Source: Mercurialis annua (Eukaryota > Streptophyta > Magnoliopsida > Malpighiales > Euphorbiaceae). Taken from it: a DNA stretch of 64,000 bases. Below the pieces are notes generated by a model. That model ran no database searches and had not been told where the DNA came from. It worked only from the letters and a program-made list of their open reading frames with translations. Location of the stretch: positions 6,551,001-6,615,000 of the forward strand of contig NC_065577.1 of the NCBI RefSeq assembly GCF_937616625.2. The letters are read 5' to 3'. Numbering within the stretch: the stretch's first letter is position 1; each line of letters begins with the position of its first letter. Shown here in pieces: positions 11,676 through 23,858 of the stretch. A program made the translations under genes and the position numbers.

Positions 11676-12771
11676 CTGAGCTGAGACTTCTTTTAATTTC
11701 TGTTAATGGGAAAGATTGGATCTTTTTCAAAAAAATAAAAAAAGCAGGTGGCAACTTCCTAAGTGGAAGAAGGCTGCAAGCGGGAGGATAATGGAGGTTT
11801 TAGTGTTTCAGGGTTTTAAGGTTAGGGGACAAGAAGACGACGGTAGTAAAGGAAGTTGGGCTAAGTGGATCTTAGCCCAGCCCATAATATTCAGTTTTAA
11901 TTGATTTTTTTTTACTTTTTAAATACTCATTTGAATTTTTATGGAATCAATTAATAGTGTTTTAAATTAAAATATAAAATTTGTATTATAAATTAGTTGA
12001 TTTTTTTAATTGAGATTGGTTTACGGGGATAGCGGGATTAAGTGTTAGAGCTAAAAATAATCTATACTGTAGATGTCGGATTCAAATCCATTATCTCTGA
12101 AAAATATATTAAAACGTCTGATCATTCGAATTAAACTTCATTTATCTTAATTAATGTTAAAATTATAGAATAAATTTAAAATTTATACTATCTCACGCTA
12201 TTTATTTTAATTTATTAACTATCGTTAAGTACCTTTAATTTTAGAAATGGAATTCTAAATTTTCCCAAATGATGGCCAAAAATATCGTTTAATAATTGGA
12301 AAATATTTTATTTTTTTGACTTGTTTTTTCTATGGTTCAAATTTTAAATTCGTCAATTTTAGTCAGTTTTTTAATTTTTAATTTCAATGATAGCTATTAA
12401 ATTGAAGTGAGACATTTTTTAAATGACATTTATATTTGAATTTTCAATATAAAAAGATAAATTTAAATAATATAAAAAATATATTTGGATATTTTCCGTT
12501 TTTAATTTGAGAAAATGACTTTAATTAAAATTAAAAAATCGGCTATTTTTTTTAAAGTGGTGATGGTCTAAAAAATATAAAAATGAACGACCAAGATCAA
12601 GGTCCTAGAATGTACTCATAGACACAACCCCTTACAATAAAAACAGAATCAAAACGGCACCACTTCACCACTATCTTCTTCTTCTTTCTCAAGTGCGTCT
12701 CCCACTCTCCACTTCCACTCACGGCGGCGTATCTTTCCAATTTTCCAAACTAAAACTTAAAACAGCCAATC
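11676..12771. promoter_or_regulatory. Divergent BOP1 / HISN1 intergenic region with site II motifs
   Basis: The ~1.1 kb gap separates the start codons of BOP1 (-) and HISN1 (+). About 200 bases upstream of the BOP1 start, two overlapping TGGGCT motifs lie on the minus strand (11874-11884) and one on the plus strand (11857-11862). A telo-box-like AAAACCCT (minus, 11810-11817) lies between these and the gene. Site II (TGGGCY) plus telo-box is the known promoter signature of plant ribosomal-protein and ribosome-biogenesis genes, which fits BOP1. The middle (11890-12600) is very AT-rich. A weak B-box-like stretch near 12090 is not enough to call an RNA gene. The HISN1 leader is C-rich (about 12650-12771). 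Confidence 0.5.
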
Positions 12772-15700
12772 ATGTCAATTTCCATTCTACAACAGCCAAA
12801 ATTCCAACAATGCCCTTCTCCCTTCACTTCCTCATCTTCTTCACTATTCCCCACCTCTCCCTCATTTCGCATAATCACGCTAAAACCTGCAATTCAACCT
12901 CTTAAACAGTATCAGAACCAGTCAATCACGTGCTGTTTGTCGCAGCAATCGCACGTGTCGGTCGTTAATGGAACGATTGATAGTAAAGTTTCGGAGAGGA
13001 ATGAGATTCGTCTCGGCTTGCCTAGTAAAGGTCGCATGGCTTCTGATACTCTTGATCTCCTCAAGGTTAAATAAATTTAAAATTTAAATGTTTGCGCCTT
13101 TTATTATTTTTATTGTTAATTGTTAGGTCAAACTGAGTGAATTGTTTATTAAATGGAGAAGTTTTTAATTCATAATTATGTTGTCTGATTGGCTGTTCAG
13201 GATTGTCAATTGTCTGTCAAGCAAGTTAATCCAAGGCAATATGTGGCAGAAATTCCGCAGGTAAAATTATGCGATAATTGTCGAAATTTATTGATATGAG
13301 TAATAGGTAGAGGCTATGCTGTGCTTATATTTCTGAATCTTTACTGAATTCTGAGATTTTGGAACATTTGGTGTGTGTTTTAGACTTTAAATGCACTTGT
13401 GAGTGAACTAGATTATTGGTGGGAGAATGCATTTTTGAGTTCGGAATTAAAAAGAAAGTTTTCCATGGTTTAACCTTATTTGATTGTGATTCTTATGTTT
13501 TTTTATCCAGTCTTTTAAATTAAATAAGTAGCAATAGACTAGTTTTGGTGAAGACTTGTTCAATGTTCATAAAGTTGAAAAATAAAGTATTGAGGAATAT
13601 ATTGCTCTTCTGTTTCCTTCCAATTCTACCATTTCTAGTATTGTTTTGTTGTTAGATCATGTAAAGTTTAGTGCATTTGTTTTTTGAGAAACAACTGAGG
13701 AAGTGAATTATCAAAGTTTGTCTTAATGACTGATGGTTAAATTGGATTGCTTTTTAGCTATGAAGCTTTAAGTAAACATGCTTCAGCCCTGGTAATATGT
13801 TCTTGGTAACTTTTTCTTCTAGTTTTCAGAGTAGTAACAAAATTGTTACAAAATGGAACTGTTCTATTAAATTTAATTTCGATGTTCCCAGATGCAGGTG
13901 TCATATTTGTCTTTGATTTTGTTGTACATGTATGGTCATATAACATTAATTAACATAAATATTAAATTTTCAGTTTATGCTATATTGTAATTCATCCATA
14001 AATACATATTTACTTTTCACCAGAATTAATTGTTCTACAGCTCTCCAACTTAGAAGTATGGTTCCAGCGACCCAAAGACATTGTACGGAAATTGTTATCA
14101 GGCGATTTGGACCTTGGAATTGTGGGGTTGGATACAGTTAGTGAATATGGGCAGGTAAGAAGCACTATTACTCATTTATTTTTCTGTTGGAGGTTTAATG
14201 ATTCTCATGATACATGCCTAGCCAGGATAATAATACTCTAGACGAAGAGCCAATTATATATTCTTTATAATCATTTCATCTTTCAATGCATCAGCATTCT
14301 ATACTTTATGCTTTTGGTTGATGCCTATCCTTTTCGATATGTTAATTTCAAACTTGATAATGATTTGAAAGGCATTAGTTGTGTGCCTACTTTTTGACTG
14401 GTCATGGAGTCTGGCTGTATTTGATTAGTTTTCTCCAATTAAATTGTAGATAGCTAAACTATTGTTTTTGTTTTCATAAGGCCTTCCTTTCAGTGAATCC
14501 CCAACCACATGTAGGATATTTTCAGTATAGCCACTGGTGATGTTGATTAAATATAATAGAAAAGGCATGTGAGTAATTCTTACAAAATGTGTATGCCTGC
14601 TTTAGGATACTGCAGTGGGCAATATGAACTGGGTATCCTCAAAATAATTAGAAAATTAGAATTAGTGGTTAGTTTTCTTTTTAAATGCGGGGCATGTGCC
14701 TCAGTATTTTTATTTGGAGCTTTTTCAGTTGCTGGACTTAAATTTCACAGTTTTCCTCTGATTTATTTGATGAGAAGTTTGATTTGCTGATGGTTAATAT
14801 TTGAGGGTAAAGTTTTTCTGCCACAAGGTTATGCTAATTAACCTTGTGGTCCTTGTCTTTGTATGCAATGTGATTCCATTATTCTTCTATATCTCAGTAT
14901 GTTACTCTCTTTTGCATTTTTTTTCCTGATCATGTTTCTATGCTTGGCGCAAATGCGGAGTGTTCATATTGGATATTGTTTGATTTAACTTTACGTCAGG
15001 GGGATGAAGATCTCATCTTTGTTCATGATGCTCTTGAGTATGGAGATTGCCATTTATCAATTGCAGTAAGCCCTTTTCCATTTTGCACTTGTAGTTAGCT
15101 AAAAGCCTGATTGGCATATGACTAACTGGTAATAATTTTGACACATTGATCTTATATTTCAGATTCCTAAATATGGCATCTTTGAAAATGTAAATTCACT
15201 GAGGGAGCTAGCACAAATGCCTCAATGGACTGCTGAAAGGCCCCTACGAGTTGCGACAGGCTTCACTTATGTATGATATGTGTTGAATTTATTCCTAATT
15301 TTTCAATTTTCTTATGTTCTCTTTTGCTAGCTTTTCTTTGCACAATTTCGCATTAATATTTCTTACTTTTGTGCACAGCTGGGTCCTAAATTTATGAAAG
15401 AAAATGGTTTGGAGCACGTGATATTTTCAACTGCTGATGGGGCATTGGAAGCTGCTCCTGCGGTGAGACACAACTCTCTACTGTAGGACTGAACAGATAT
15501 AATTTTATTTGACATGAATCGTATAGCTGGTTTTGGGGCTCATCAGTATTGCAGAATGTTAGATTCCATTTTAAAACAAATTGGTGTTAAGTGGAGTTGT
15601 CCAACTAATATATAAACACAAGTCCATTCACACACACAAACAATGTGGGATTTTCCACTTCAACACTTCCCCTCACGCATAGCGTGTCCGGGCCAAGCAA

Positions 15701-17676
15701 CAAAATCCCCCTCACGCAAATCTTACGTGGGCCGGGCCAAATTCAAATTGTGTGAATAAGGCTCTGATACCATGTTAGATTCCATTTTAAAACCAATTGG
15801 TGTTAAGTGGAGTTGCCCAACTAATATATAAACACAAGTCCATTCACACACACAAACAATGTGGGATTTCCCACTTCAACACAGAATAATAATTCAGCAT
15901 ATGATGAAAGGCCGCAAAAATTTAAAACTAGTATTGTTTATTTTACAGGCTATAGCATCTGGTTTTTCAATCCCATTCTATTTATTCCATTCAGATTCTA
16001 AATGACGTGTCAGACAGTATGATGGCTTAAATTCTGATTTTTTGCGATCTATTTTCTGTCTGACTGGAATTCCGTTGACCAAAAGCACAACATGCATAGC
16101 ATAAATCTAATACTGTGACATTATGACATCATTTAAGTCAAAGCTTTTATAATCAAGTTGTTTTGGCTATGGGCATTATTACAAGTTTTTGTCCCTTAAA
16201 TACAAATAACTTAAATATAGCTCATGAAGTATCGGGCATGACCATTGTTTTCAAAGATGTCAGGTCAGAAACAAAGAAGTACAGCAGGAGAGATAAGCTT
16301 AGTAGCTGTAGGATGAGTTTCATACTTTCAGCTACTATAATATTTTTGCTCTCTAATATATTTGGAAATATTTTTTATTAGATGGGAATAGCTGATGCTA
16401 TTTTGGACCTTGTGAGTAGTGGAACAACTTTGCGAGAAAACAATCTTAAAGAAATCAAAGGTGGGGTTGTACTTGAGAGCCAGGTAAGCTACCAAACTGC
16501 AAAGACCACTTCATCAAGCATGCATTGTGATCTTTCATCTTCAAGTAATGCAAAATGGTTAATCTTATCTTGCGCTATTCTTCAGGCTGTTCTTATTGCA
16601 AGCAAGAAATCCTTGATGCAGCGGAAAGGTGCGTTGGACACGGTACATGAAATTCTTGAAAGGTTGGAGGCACATTTAAGGGCAGTTGGTCAGTTCACGG
16701 TGTGTACTGTATTTTTAATTTCATGCTCCCTCCTATCTATACTTTGCTTTCCTGTATCTGTGGTGATAAGATTTTAATGTCAGGTGACTGCAAATATGCG
16801 AGGAAGTAGTGCAGAAGAAGTGGCTGAGCGTGTTCTAAGCCAGCCATCGTTGTCTGGCTTGCAGGTGAGAGTGAAGATAAAAGCTAACTTAATTCTCGTA
16901 TGCAATGACCATGACATGGAACATTTTACAAGCAGTGCAGCACAAAAACTATTATCTTCGATTAATGTTCACCTTCTAACTTCAAGTTAATAAGATATCT
17001 GTGGTTCCCGTGGTCATGGACCTGTTAGTCTGGCCAAGAGTCGTGACAATTTTACTGCTAGACATTTCCCTAGGTAATTTTAATTTCAGGTTCTAATATG
17101 TTTTTTTTTCTCTGGTCACATGCAGGGCCCTACTGTAAGTCCAGTTTTTAGTAAACGTGATGGAAAGGTTACACCAGATTACTATGCCATAGTCATATGT
17201 GTCCCGAAAAAGGCATTGTACAAGTCTGTACAGCAGTTGAGAGCAGTAAGTTATCCATTAATTGCAGAAGTTTTAATGGCTGTTACAAAAAAATATTTCT
17301 ATTTTGGGGCTCAGGTAGATAATAGGTTATTAGTAGGACTTTGTAGTATAGTAAGTGGAGACTGAAATTATTATTATTTATTTATTTGCACATTTCTTGT
17401 TTTGCTGAAAATTCTTTATTTTCATCATTCTCTCATATTCTCAATAAGAATTTCATATTTCAGTTCTGACCAATACAAAGGATTGAGTTTAAGCTCCTTC
17501 TGAAAATGCTTACTATTTTATTTAGTTTGTGTGCAGCCTCTAGTAAATTAGTTAATGTACATGGCTGGCTGTTGATGCAGATTGGAGGCAGTGGGGTTCT
17601 AGTTTCTCCTTTAACCTACATCTTTGATGAAGAGACTCCAAGATGGCGTCAGCTTCTTTCAAAACTCGGGCTGTAG
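12772..17676 (+). CDS. HISN1: ATP phosphoribosyltransferase, chloroplastic (first step of histidine synthesis)
   Basis: Eleven exons, 12772-13065, 13201-13260, 14041-14154, 15000-15065, 15163-15270, 15379-15462, 16382-16483, 16586-16699, 16784-16864, 17126-17245 and 17581-17676, join in phase 0 throughout to give 412 residues, the usual length of plant ATP-PRT. It condenses ATP with PRPP to phosphoribosyl-ATP in the plastid. Residues 1-~75 are Ser/Pro/Gln-rich, a likely transit peptide. The mature enzyme starts near [11 protein letters not shown]. The ATP-PRT signature (E-x5-G...D-L-x2-SGTT-L) spans residues 238-259 across the exon 6/7 junction. Residues ~315-412 correspond to the C-terminal ACT-like regulatory domain of the long-form hexameric enzyme, where histidine feedback acts. 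Every intron is GT-AG. Intron 6 carries a TRIM element. Intact as far as can be seen. Confidence 0.93.
15557..15881 (-). mobile_element. TRIM (miniature LTR retrotransposon) in HISN1 intron 6
   Basis: Two 109-base direct repeats, 15557-15665 and 15773-15881, begin TGTT and end AACA on either strand and differ at about three positions. Read on the minus strand, the 5' LTR is followed at once by TGGTATCAGAGCC (15772-15760), a primer-binding site for initiator Met-tRNA. A purine tract (GAGGGGAAG, 15674-15666) stands just before the 3' LTR. A perfect 5-base target duplication CAGAA flanks the element (15552-15556 and 15882-15886). The internal ~107 bases encode nothing. Size and layout are those of a TRIM. 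It is inserted antisense to HISN1 and is removed with the intron. Confidence 0.92.
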
Positions 17677-18155
17677 ATCTATGCGGTTTTTGATGATTAC
17701 TTTTCTTAGGCAATGCTTACTTCTTCAAATACTTGGGCTGCTCAACTGGTACATCAACTTATGTCAACTAGCACCCAATGCAGCAGGTTCAGTTTTTGTA
17801 TTTTAATTTTTATGTGTATCATTATGTCATGATTTTGAACTCTAAACTCCTATATTTTTTCTCTTTGTTTTTTGTTTAAAGTTTTGTGATTTTGTGATCC
17901 TTTTCCTTGCCCTTATGTTCTCTCTTCATTGTTGTAGATCAGCAAAATTTGTTTAACAATGATTTTTATTATTATTATTTGTTAAAGGAAACACAATGGT
18001 TTTTCAGTGAAATTCAAATACAAAATTGTTTTTGATTTGTGATACTAAGATGAATGAGGTGTATTACATGGTTCTAACCATGTCAAGCCAAACCATAACT
18101 CTATTTGCTACTCGTGGTTCGTTATTTTCTGTTATGGTTGAGATGTGGCTGTTAC

Positions 18156-18766
18156 TAGGGGTATGCAAACGGAATTGGAATCTATTAACTAAACCGAACT
18201 AACTAGTTTCAGTTCGGTTTGAAATTATATAAAAGTTCATTTTTACGGTTTGTTTCGTTTTCGTGATAAAGTTTCCGAATTGTACAAATCGAACCGAAAA
18301 CCAACTGAAGTGAATTGGTTCAGTTTGGTTATTCTTATAAATCAATTTAGTTCGAATTTGAAAAAACAAAAAGTTGGTTTGATTTGGTTCAGTTTGAATC
18401 GAATTAAATCCCGAGCTGTTGATAGTGATGTGGTCTGTGTGGCTATGGTAACATATCTCAGATTATGCAAACGGAATTGGAATCTATTAACTAAACCGAA
18501 CTAACTAGTTTCAGTTCGGTTTGAAATTATATAAAAGTTCATTTTTACGGTTTGGTTCGTTTTCGTGATAAAGTTTCCGAATTGTGCAAATCGAACCGAA
18601 AACCAACTGAAGTGAATTGGTTCAGTTTGGTTATTCTTATAAATCAATTTAGTTCGAATTTGAAAAGACAAAAAGTTGGTTTGATTTGGTTCAGTTTGAA
18701 TCGAATGTAAATCCCTAGCTGTTGATGGTGATGTGGTCTGTGTGGCTATGGTAACATATCTCAGAT
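18156..18766. repeat. hAT-type MITE caught in a ~302-bp tandem duplication
   Basis: Copy 1 begins TAGGGGTATGCAAACGG at 18156 and ends near 18414. A nearly identical copy follows with a 302-base offset (18162-18463 against 18464-18766), ending ATCCCTA at 18717. The repeat unit includes the right flank of the element (about 18415-18463), so the duplication happened after insertion. The interior is full of AACCGAAC and CGGTTTG motifs. The flanks GCTGTTAC (18148-18155) and GCTGTTGA (from 18415 and 18718) look like a decayed 8-base target duplication. The small reading frame inside is a by-product of the repeat. The stretch 17677-18155 is HISN1 3' flank with nothing else seen. Confidence 0.7.
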
Positions 18767-20056
18767 GAGATGACCTGGTTATTGGTGGAGCTGAGTCGGC
18801 AAGCAGCTCAATTTTAATTTTATTTAAAAGAAAATTGTGTGGACATGGACATCTCTAATTATGAAAAATTAAATTGTTTGGATTGGAATATGCTTTGCAT
18901 ATTTTAAATGATTTAAAAAAATGTCATAAAAATGAATCGAGCAAATATTATTAAAGGGCTGTTTCCGTATTTATCTAAAAAAAATGAAAATATTTGCATT
19001 TTTTATCTAAAAATGAAAAGGTTTTAAAAAATTCATGTTTTTTCATGTTTATGTTTGTACTTTTAATTTTGAAATGATTATTGATGGTCACGGTGATGCT
19101 GGATCCAGTCTCTTTGACCTTCAGAATAATTCGGACTTGTTTGATCCGAATACACTCTGATACATAAGTCAAATTTCGGTATACGAATAATGATGATTTT
19201 ATATGAAAAGAATGAAATAGGTTTATACTCAAATAAGGCTCTTCTTTATATAGGTATTTTTTTTGTTGTCGTTGGATCAATCACTTGGGTGAGTATTTTA
19301 TTCGAACTCTACATCCTTGTGTTATCCCTAAATTCATGGAATCTGATATGATCTGATACGTTTGATATGGAGTGTCTAGTACTGTGCGTCTCGTACACTA
19401 CATCTGGTAAGAGGCGTCTATCCTTGTTTGAGTAGGACTATGTTCTGTCTCATATACTTCTGATATAGTTGAACCACCCATATCTTTATAGGATTTAATC
19501 TAGTTTTTGGTTACTTCCGGTATCGTTATCCCATATCCATCAGTTATGATTCTACTTTGTTATTATGTAGGTATCATAACATTATCATCTCGGCATCAAA
19601 ATATACTTTATCATAACTTTATCGTACTATTATCATAACATTATCATGCTATTATTATTACTATATCATATTATTATCATTACTTTATCATACTATTATC
19701 ATAATCGTATGATGTTATGATACTGATGTGATAATCAAGCATTGTTTTTTTATAAAAAGGTTGTTTTTCTTTACAGTTTTATGATATGATAATGGAGTTC
19801 TATTAATGTGATAATTAGACGCTATTTTCGGCAGAAAATCATTTTTGTAATCATAAAATAATTTTTATGAAGATTTTTAGATATGAAACTGAAAATATTC
19901 AAGAAAGATTTATTTAAATCTAAAAGTTAAAATAAACCGTAGTACACGAGTTAAGGAAAAAATTGCTAAAATTAAATATGAAAGAACGGCGGAGCGATGA
20001 AGGATCGACGAAGAAGAAGAGAACAAAAATAGAGAAAAAATGAAGAAAAAAATGGA

Positions 20057-20088
<32 letters not shown>

Positions 20089-20142
20089 ACTGACAGGTGG
20101 TTGATGCTTAGAGTAAAATAATAAAAAAAAAATATAATTATA
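18767..20142. other. Gene-free AT-rich stretch with simple repeats
   Basis: No gene is supported. From about 19570 to 19740 the sequence is a low-complexity field of ATTATCAT-type repeats. A GA dinucleotide microsatellite lies at 20055-20088. Nothing else is recognisable. Confidence 0.6.
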
Positions 20143-22143
20143 ATATTTTTTTTTGAAGATCAAACACATCTTTATTAATCATTCAAAAAGAGCATTACAA
20201 AGGAAATCTGGAAATGGTAAGGTCTAGACTACAAAACCTGAAAAAGAACGAGCAGCCCTCGCTAGAGAGTGAGTTGTACCGTTCGCAGATCGTCTAACAA
20301 ATCGAAAATGTACTTACTGAAAGTACTTTGAGCAACAAATAGTATCATCAAACACAAATTCAATGCTTGAGGCATACTTCCGATTATTAACCAAGGCATA
20401 GAAAACCTCAAGGTAGTTAGTTTCTACTATAACTTGAATCTTCCCAAACCTTCTAATCCAACTGAGAGCTTCCCTGACAGCTATTGCTTCAGCCTCTCGA
20501 GCAGCAAAACCTCCATTCACAGCTTTAGAACAAGCTGCGTAAGTCTGGCCAGCTGATCCACGCATCACCCAACCGAAAACACACCTTTTGATGTCGCTAA
20601 AGTAGCTGCATCCACATTTAATTTTAACCAACCATTCTCAGGTTCACAGCAAACTACATCCCCCATATTAACAACAAAATCAAACTCAGTGGGGTAATAG
20701 GCAGGGGTTTTTGCTAACCTCCAACTAGCAAAATAAGCTCCAGCGGCATTCACAAGCTCAATAGTTGCCCAACTCTTATTAGTTTAAACTACAGAGTTTC
20801 TGTTATATCAAAAAAAAACCCAGCACACAACAGAGGTCAACATACAATCTTCATTAGATAACTTCTCAACACACAAGTTCAACCAATCTATAAAAGACTC
20901 ATTAACAAGGGTAGGAATTGATAAACTTACCCGATTCCAGCAGCTCTGAGCTAAAGGACACCAAAATATTATGTGCATAAGAGATTCAGTAGCTGAATTA
21001 AAGACTTTGCACATTGCATCAACATGGACAAACTTAGTATCAACCTCTCTGTCGTAGGTACTATATTGTGACACGCTCTCCATAAGAAACTTTGAGCCTT
21101 TGCTGGTAATTTCAACTTCCAGATGGTCTTCCACTACTTGGAGCTATCCTCATATTCCTCACCTCTAGATACTCTATATGCACTTTTAACGGTGTAATGT
21201 CCTCGTTTATCCCCTTGCCAGCACCACATATCATCCACCTCCGTTGCAGACAAAGGAACTTTGTGGATTAAGTCCCTATCGTCTTCAGAGAACATATCAC
21301 TCAGAAGCCCAATATCTCATTCTCTCGTACCTGGGATCATAAGTTGGTTAACCACTGAATTTTCCAGACCACTAGCAACCAGAGTTATTAGCATTCCAGT
21401 GCGAGAATCTGGTAGCCATGCATCCCTCCAGATATAAGTTTGAGTCCCATCTCCAATCCGCCTCCTGCAGCCCTTCTTTAACAAGACTACGCCACACATA
21501 ACTAGGATTTTTCCCAATCTTCGCTTCAAGAAATGACGTTTTAGGAAAATACCGAGCTTTGAAAACACGCGAGACTAAAGCTTCGGGATTGTTCATAAAC
21601 CTCCAAACTTGCTTTTCTAACATGGCCAAATTAAACTCTCTCAATTTCTTAAAACTCACCCCTCCATAGTTTATAGTAACACATTGCTTGTCCCATCGAA
21701 TCCACTTTATAACCTTACTACTATCCTTCTTCGTACCCCACCAGAAGAAGTTCAACATTCTTTCAAGCTCCTCACAAAAATCAAGGGGGATCAAGAAAAT
21801 ATTCATGACAAAAATAGGGACTGCTTGTACGACAAACTTCACCAAAATCCTCTTACCAGCTTTAGAGATACCTTTACTCCTCCACATCTGAAGCTTCTGC
21901 AAACTCTTTCCTTAACAAAGCTAACCTTCTTCTTTCTACCAATCAAAGAGGGTAAACCAAAGTAATTGTCTTGGTTTGTAACAAGATTCACCCTAAGCGG
22001 ATTACATAACCTAGACGCCACATCAGAACTAACATTTGCATAATATTTGATTTATGGAGGTTAATTATCTGCCCAGATGTCTCCTCATAAGACTTGAGAA
22101 CACCCTTGATAACTTCAACCTCTACAACGTTTCCTTTGATAGG
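20143..22143 (-). mobile_element. 5'-truncated, decayed LINE (L1-type) with RT end, zf-RVT and RNase H
   Basis: Read on the minus strand from ~22143 down, broken frames encode the C-terminal part of a plant non-LTR reverse transcriptase, with SGQIINLHKS, then FGLPSLIGRKKK, then a frame with SKAGKRILVKFVVQAVPIF. A zf-RVT-like segment (LMHIIFWCPLAQSCWNRV, near 20950) follows. The end is an RNase H (RVT_3) domain (LKLNVDAA near 20620; AREAEAIAVREALSW near 20480). The third acidic site usually seen as ESD reads ETN here. An A-run on the minus strand near 20150 marks the 3' end. The endonuclease, most of the RT and ORF1 are missing, and several frameshifts and stops are present, so it is a dead 5'-truncated copy. 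Confidence 0.82.
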
Positions 22144-22445
22144 TCTTATAGTTAAAAAAATATATTAAAAGAGTAAAGTAATTTTTTAACTTTTTTACCA
22201 AGGTAGAAAATTATACTATTATTTTTTTAAAAAGAAAATATTTATCCTAACTTTTTTATTATTAATTAGGAAAAGTGATACAAATAGCTTTTAATTTTTT
22301 TTTTTCGGCATCTAAAAAGTTTCATTCATTATTTTTTTTGTTTGCTTTCTGTTTTATATTGCATATGTATTACTGATACCTTTTTTTTGATATGAAATTG
22401 TTGGTTTCATAATGCATTTTTTAAAATTAATTGAGGTTTTTTGTA

Positions 22446-22815
22446 GGGTTAATTTCTAAAAAAATCACGAACTTTACACGAAGTTTCATTTTAATCATGA
22501 ACTTTAAAAGTTGTCATTTAAAGGCACGAACTTTCATTTTGTTTCAAATCTATCGCCAAAGTAAAATCCGGTATATTTTATCGAACCAAAAATTCCTAAT
22601 CATATATACTCTAACTAAAATATAATAAGATTTAATGTCGATTTATAATTTGAGTTTTTCATTAATGGTTTATTGAATAATTTAGTCAACAAAAATACAC
22701 TGAAATGATAGATTTGAAACAAAATGAAAGTTCGTGCCTTTAAATGGCGACTTTTAAAGGTCATGATTAAAATGAAATTTCGTGTAAAGTTCGTGATTTT
22801 TTTAGGAATTAACCC
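22446..22815. mobile_element. Mutator-like MITE with long terminal inverted repeats
   Basis: About 120 bases at each end are inverted copies, beginning GGGTTAATTTCTAAAAAAAT on the left and ending in the complement on the right. The flanks carry TTTTTTGTA on both sides (22437-22445 and about 22817-22825, with one extra T). A 9-base target duplication points to the Mutator superfamily. No coding capacity. The short stretch 22144-22445 shows only AT-rich sequence. Confidence 0.75.
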
Positions 22816-23684
22816 TTTTTTTGTATAATTTAGTAGTTAATCCTATTAAATAAGCTATGCTAGTGCATTTTTGACATTTTAAATTGATCCACTCGTTTGT
22901 TGCCACGAAATGGTACAATATGGTGAGTTAAATTTGTTAAGTTAAATAGCATTACTCAATTGCAAAAAGCTCATTCCACCGTTAAGAAGTTTGCTTTGAG
23001 TAACACCTGTCGCACCTCCGCCTGGACTAACCACGGTCTTTGATGATATTATTTTTATTATAAGATGTCTAAATTTTGTTTCGATTAGTAGAATTCTTGA
23101 ATTTTGATTTGAAGGCTAGTAAACTTTTCATTGTTAAAAAGTCGTTTACATTGTTAAATATTACCGATGTGGCGTCTAAAAATAAATAAAATAAAATAAA
23201 ATTTACACATTCACCGTCCACGTCATTAGCCATGCCATCTTTAAAAACTCTAAAATTTAAAATCAAACCCAACCCATAAACCATAAAATCCACCCATTCA
23301 ATTCTAACTGTCGTACAACGCTATCCTGCCGCTAGGGGTGCCAAAATGGATCATGACATTATAACAAGATTCGCCTAATACGTAAATTGGCGAATCCATG
23401 TTGAAACTTAGCGGGTTCGTGACGTAAATGTGTCAATCCGTTTATGACATGAGATAAATAGGTTGTATTACAGGTTGACTCGTGAAACCATTTATCCCGC
23501 CTAACTCTTTTACAAATTATATTATTAATAATAAGAGATAATTACTATTACTAGTATATGTTTAGGTCCGGAATATTATTTTCTCCATGTGTTTCAAAAA
23601 ATTACTATTTTCTTTTTGATTTTTTTAACTTACATAACTAAAACTCAATGGATTGTTCCGTATGATGCTGACATACTTAATATC

Positions 23685-23858
23685 GGGAGTGGCTCCCCTC
23701 AAGTTCATAATCCCTCCATTTTCCTCAAGTCCATTAATGACATATAAGCAAATTTTAATTTAGTTTGATATTGTTTTTATTATTTTACTTATGTGTCATC
23801 CATCTAAATAGACTTGAGGAAAATGGAGGGGATTATGGACTTGAGGGGAGCCATTCCC
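23685..23858. mobile_element. Short TIR element (~174 bp), superfamily unclear
   Basis: The left end begins GGGAGTGGCTCCCCTCAAG. The right end is its inverted copy over ~45 bases with a few mismatches. Flanks TTAATATC (left) and TTGATATC (right) resemble an 8-base target duplication with one difference, which would suggest hAT. The stretch 22826-23684 has no gene; near 23332 it holds a TAGGGGTGCC start typical of hAT MITEs without a detectable partner end. The stretch 23859-25106 shows nothing I can name. Confidence 0.55.

Noticed and set aside
11716..11904. 62-codon ORF upstream of BOP1
   Set aside because: It overlaps the BOP1 promoter and leader, has no recognisable product, and the motifs there fit a regulatory role.
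16163..16381. ORF in HISN1 intron 6
   Set aside because: Intronic sequence between the TRIM element and exon 7, with no protein-like character.
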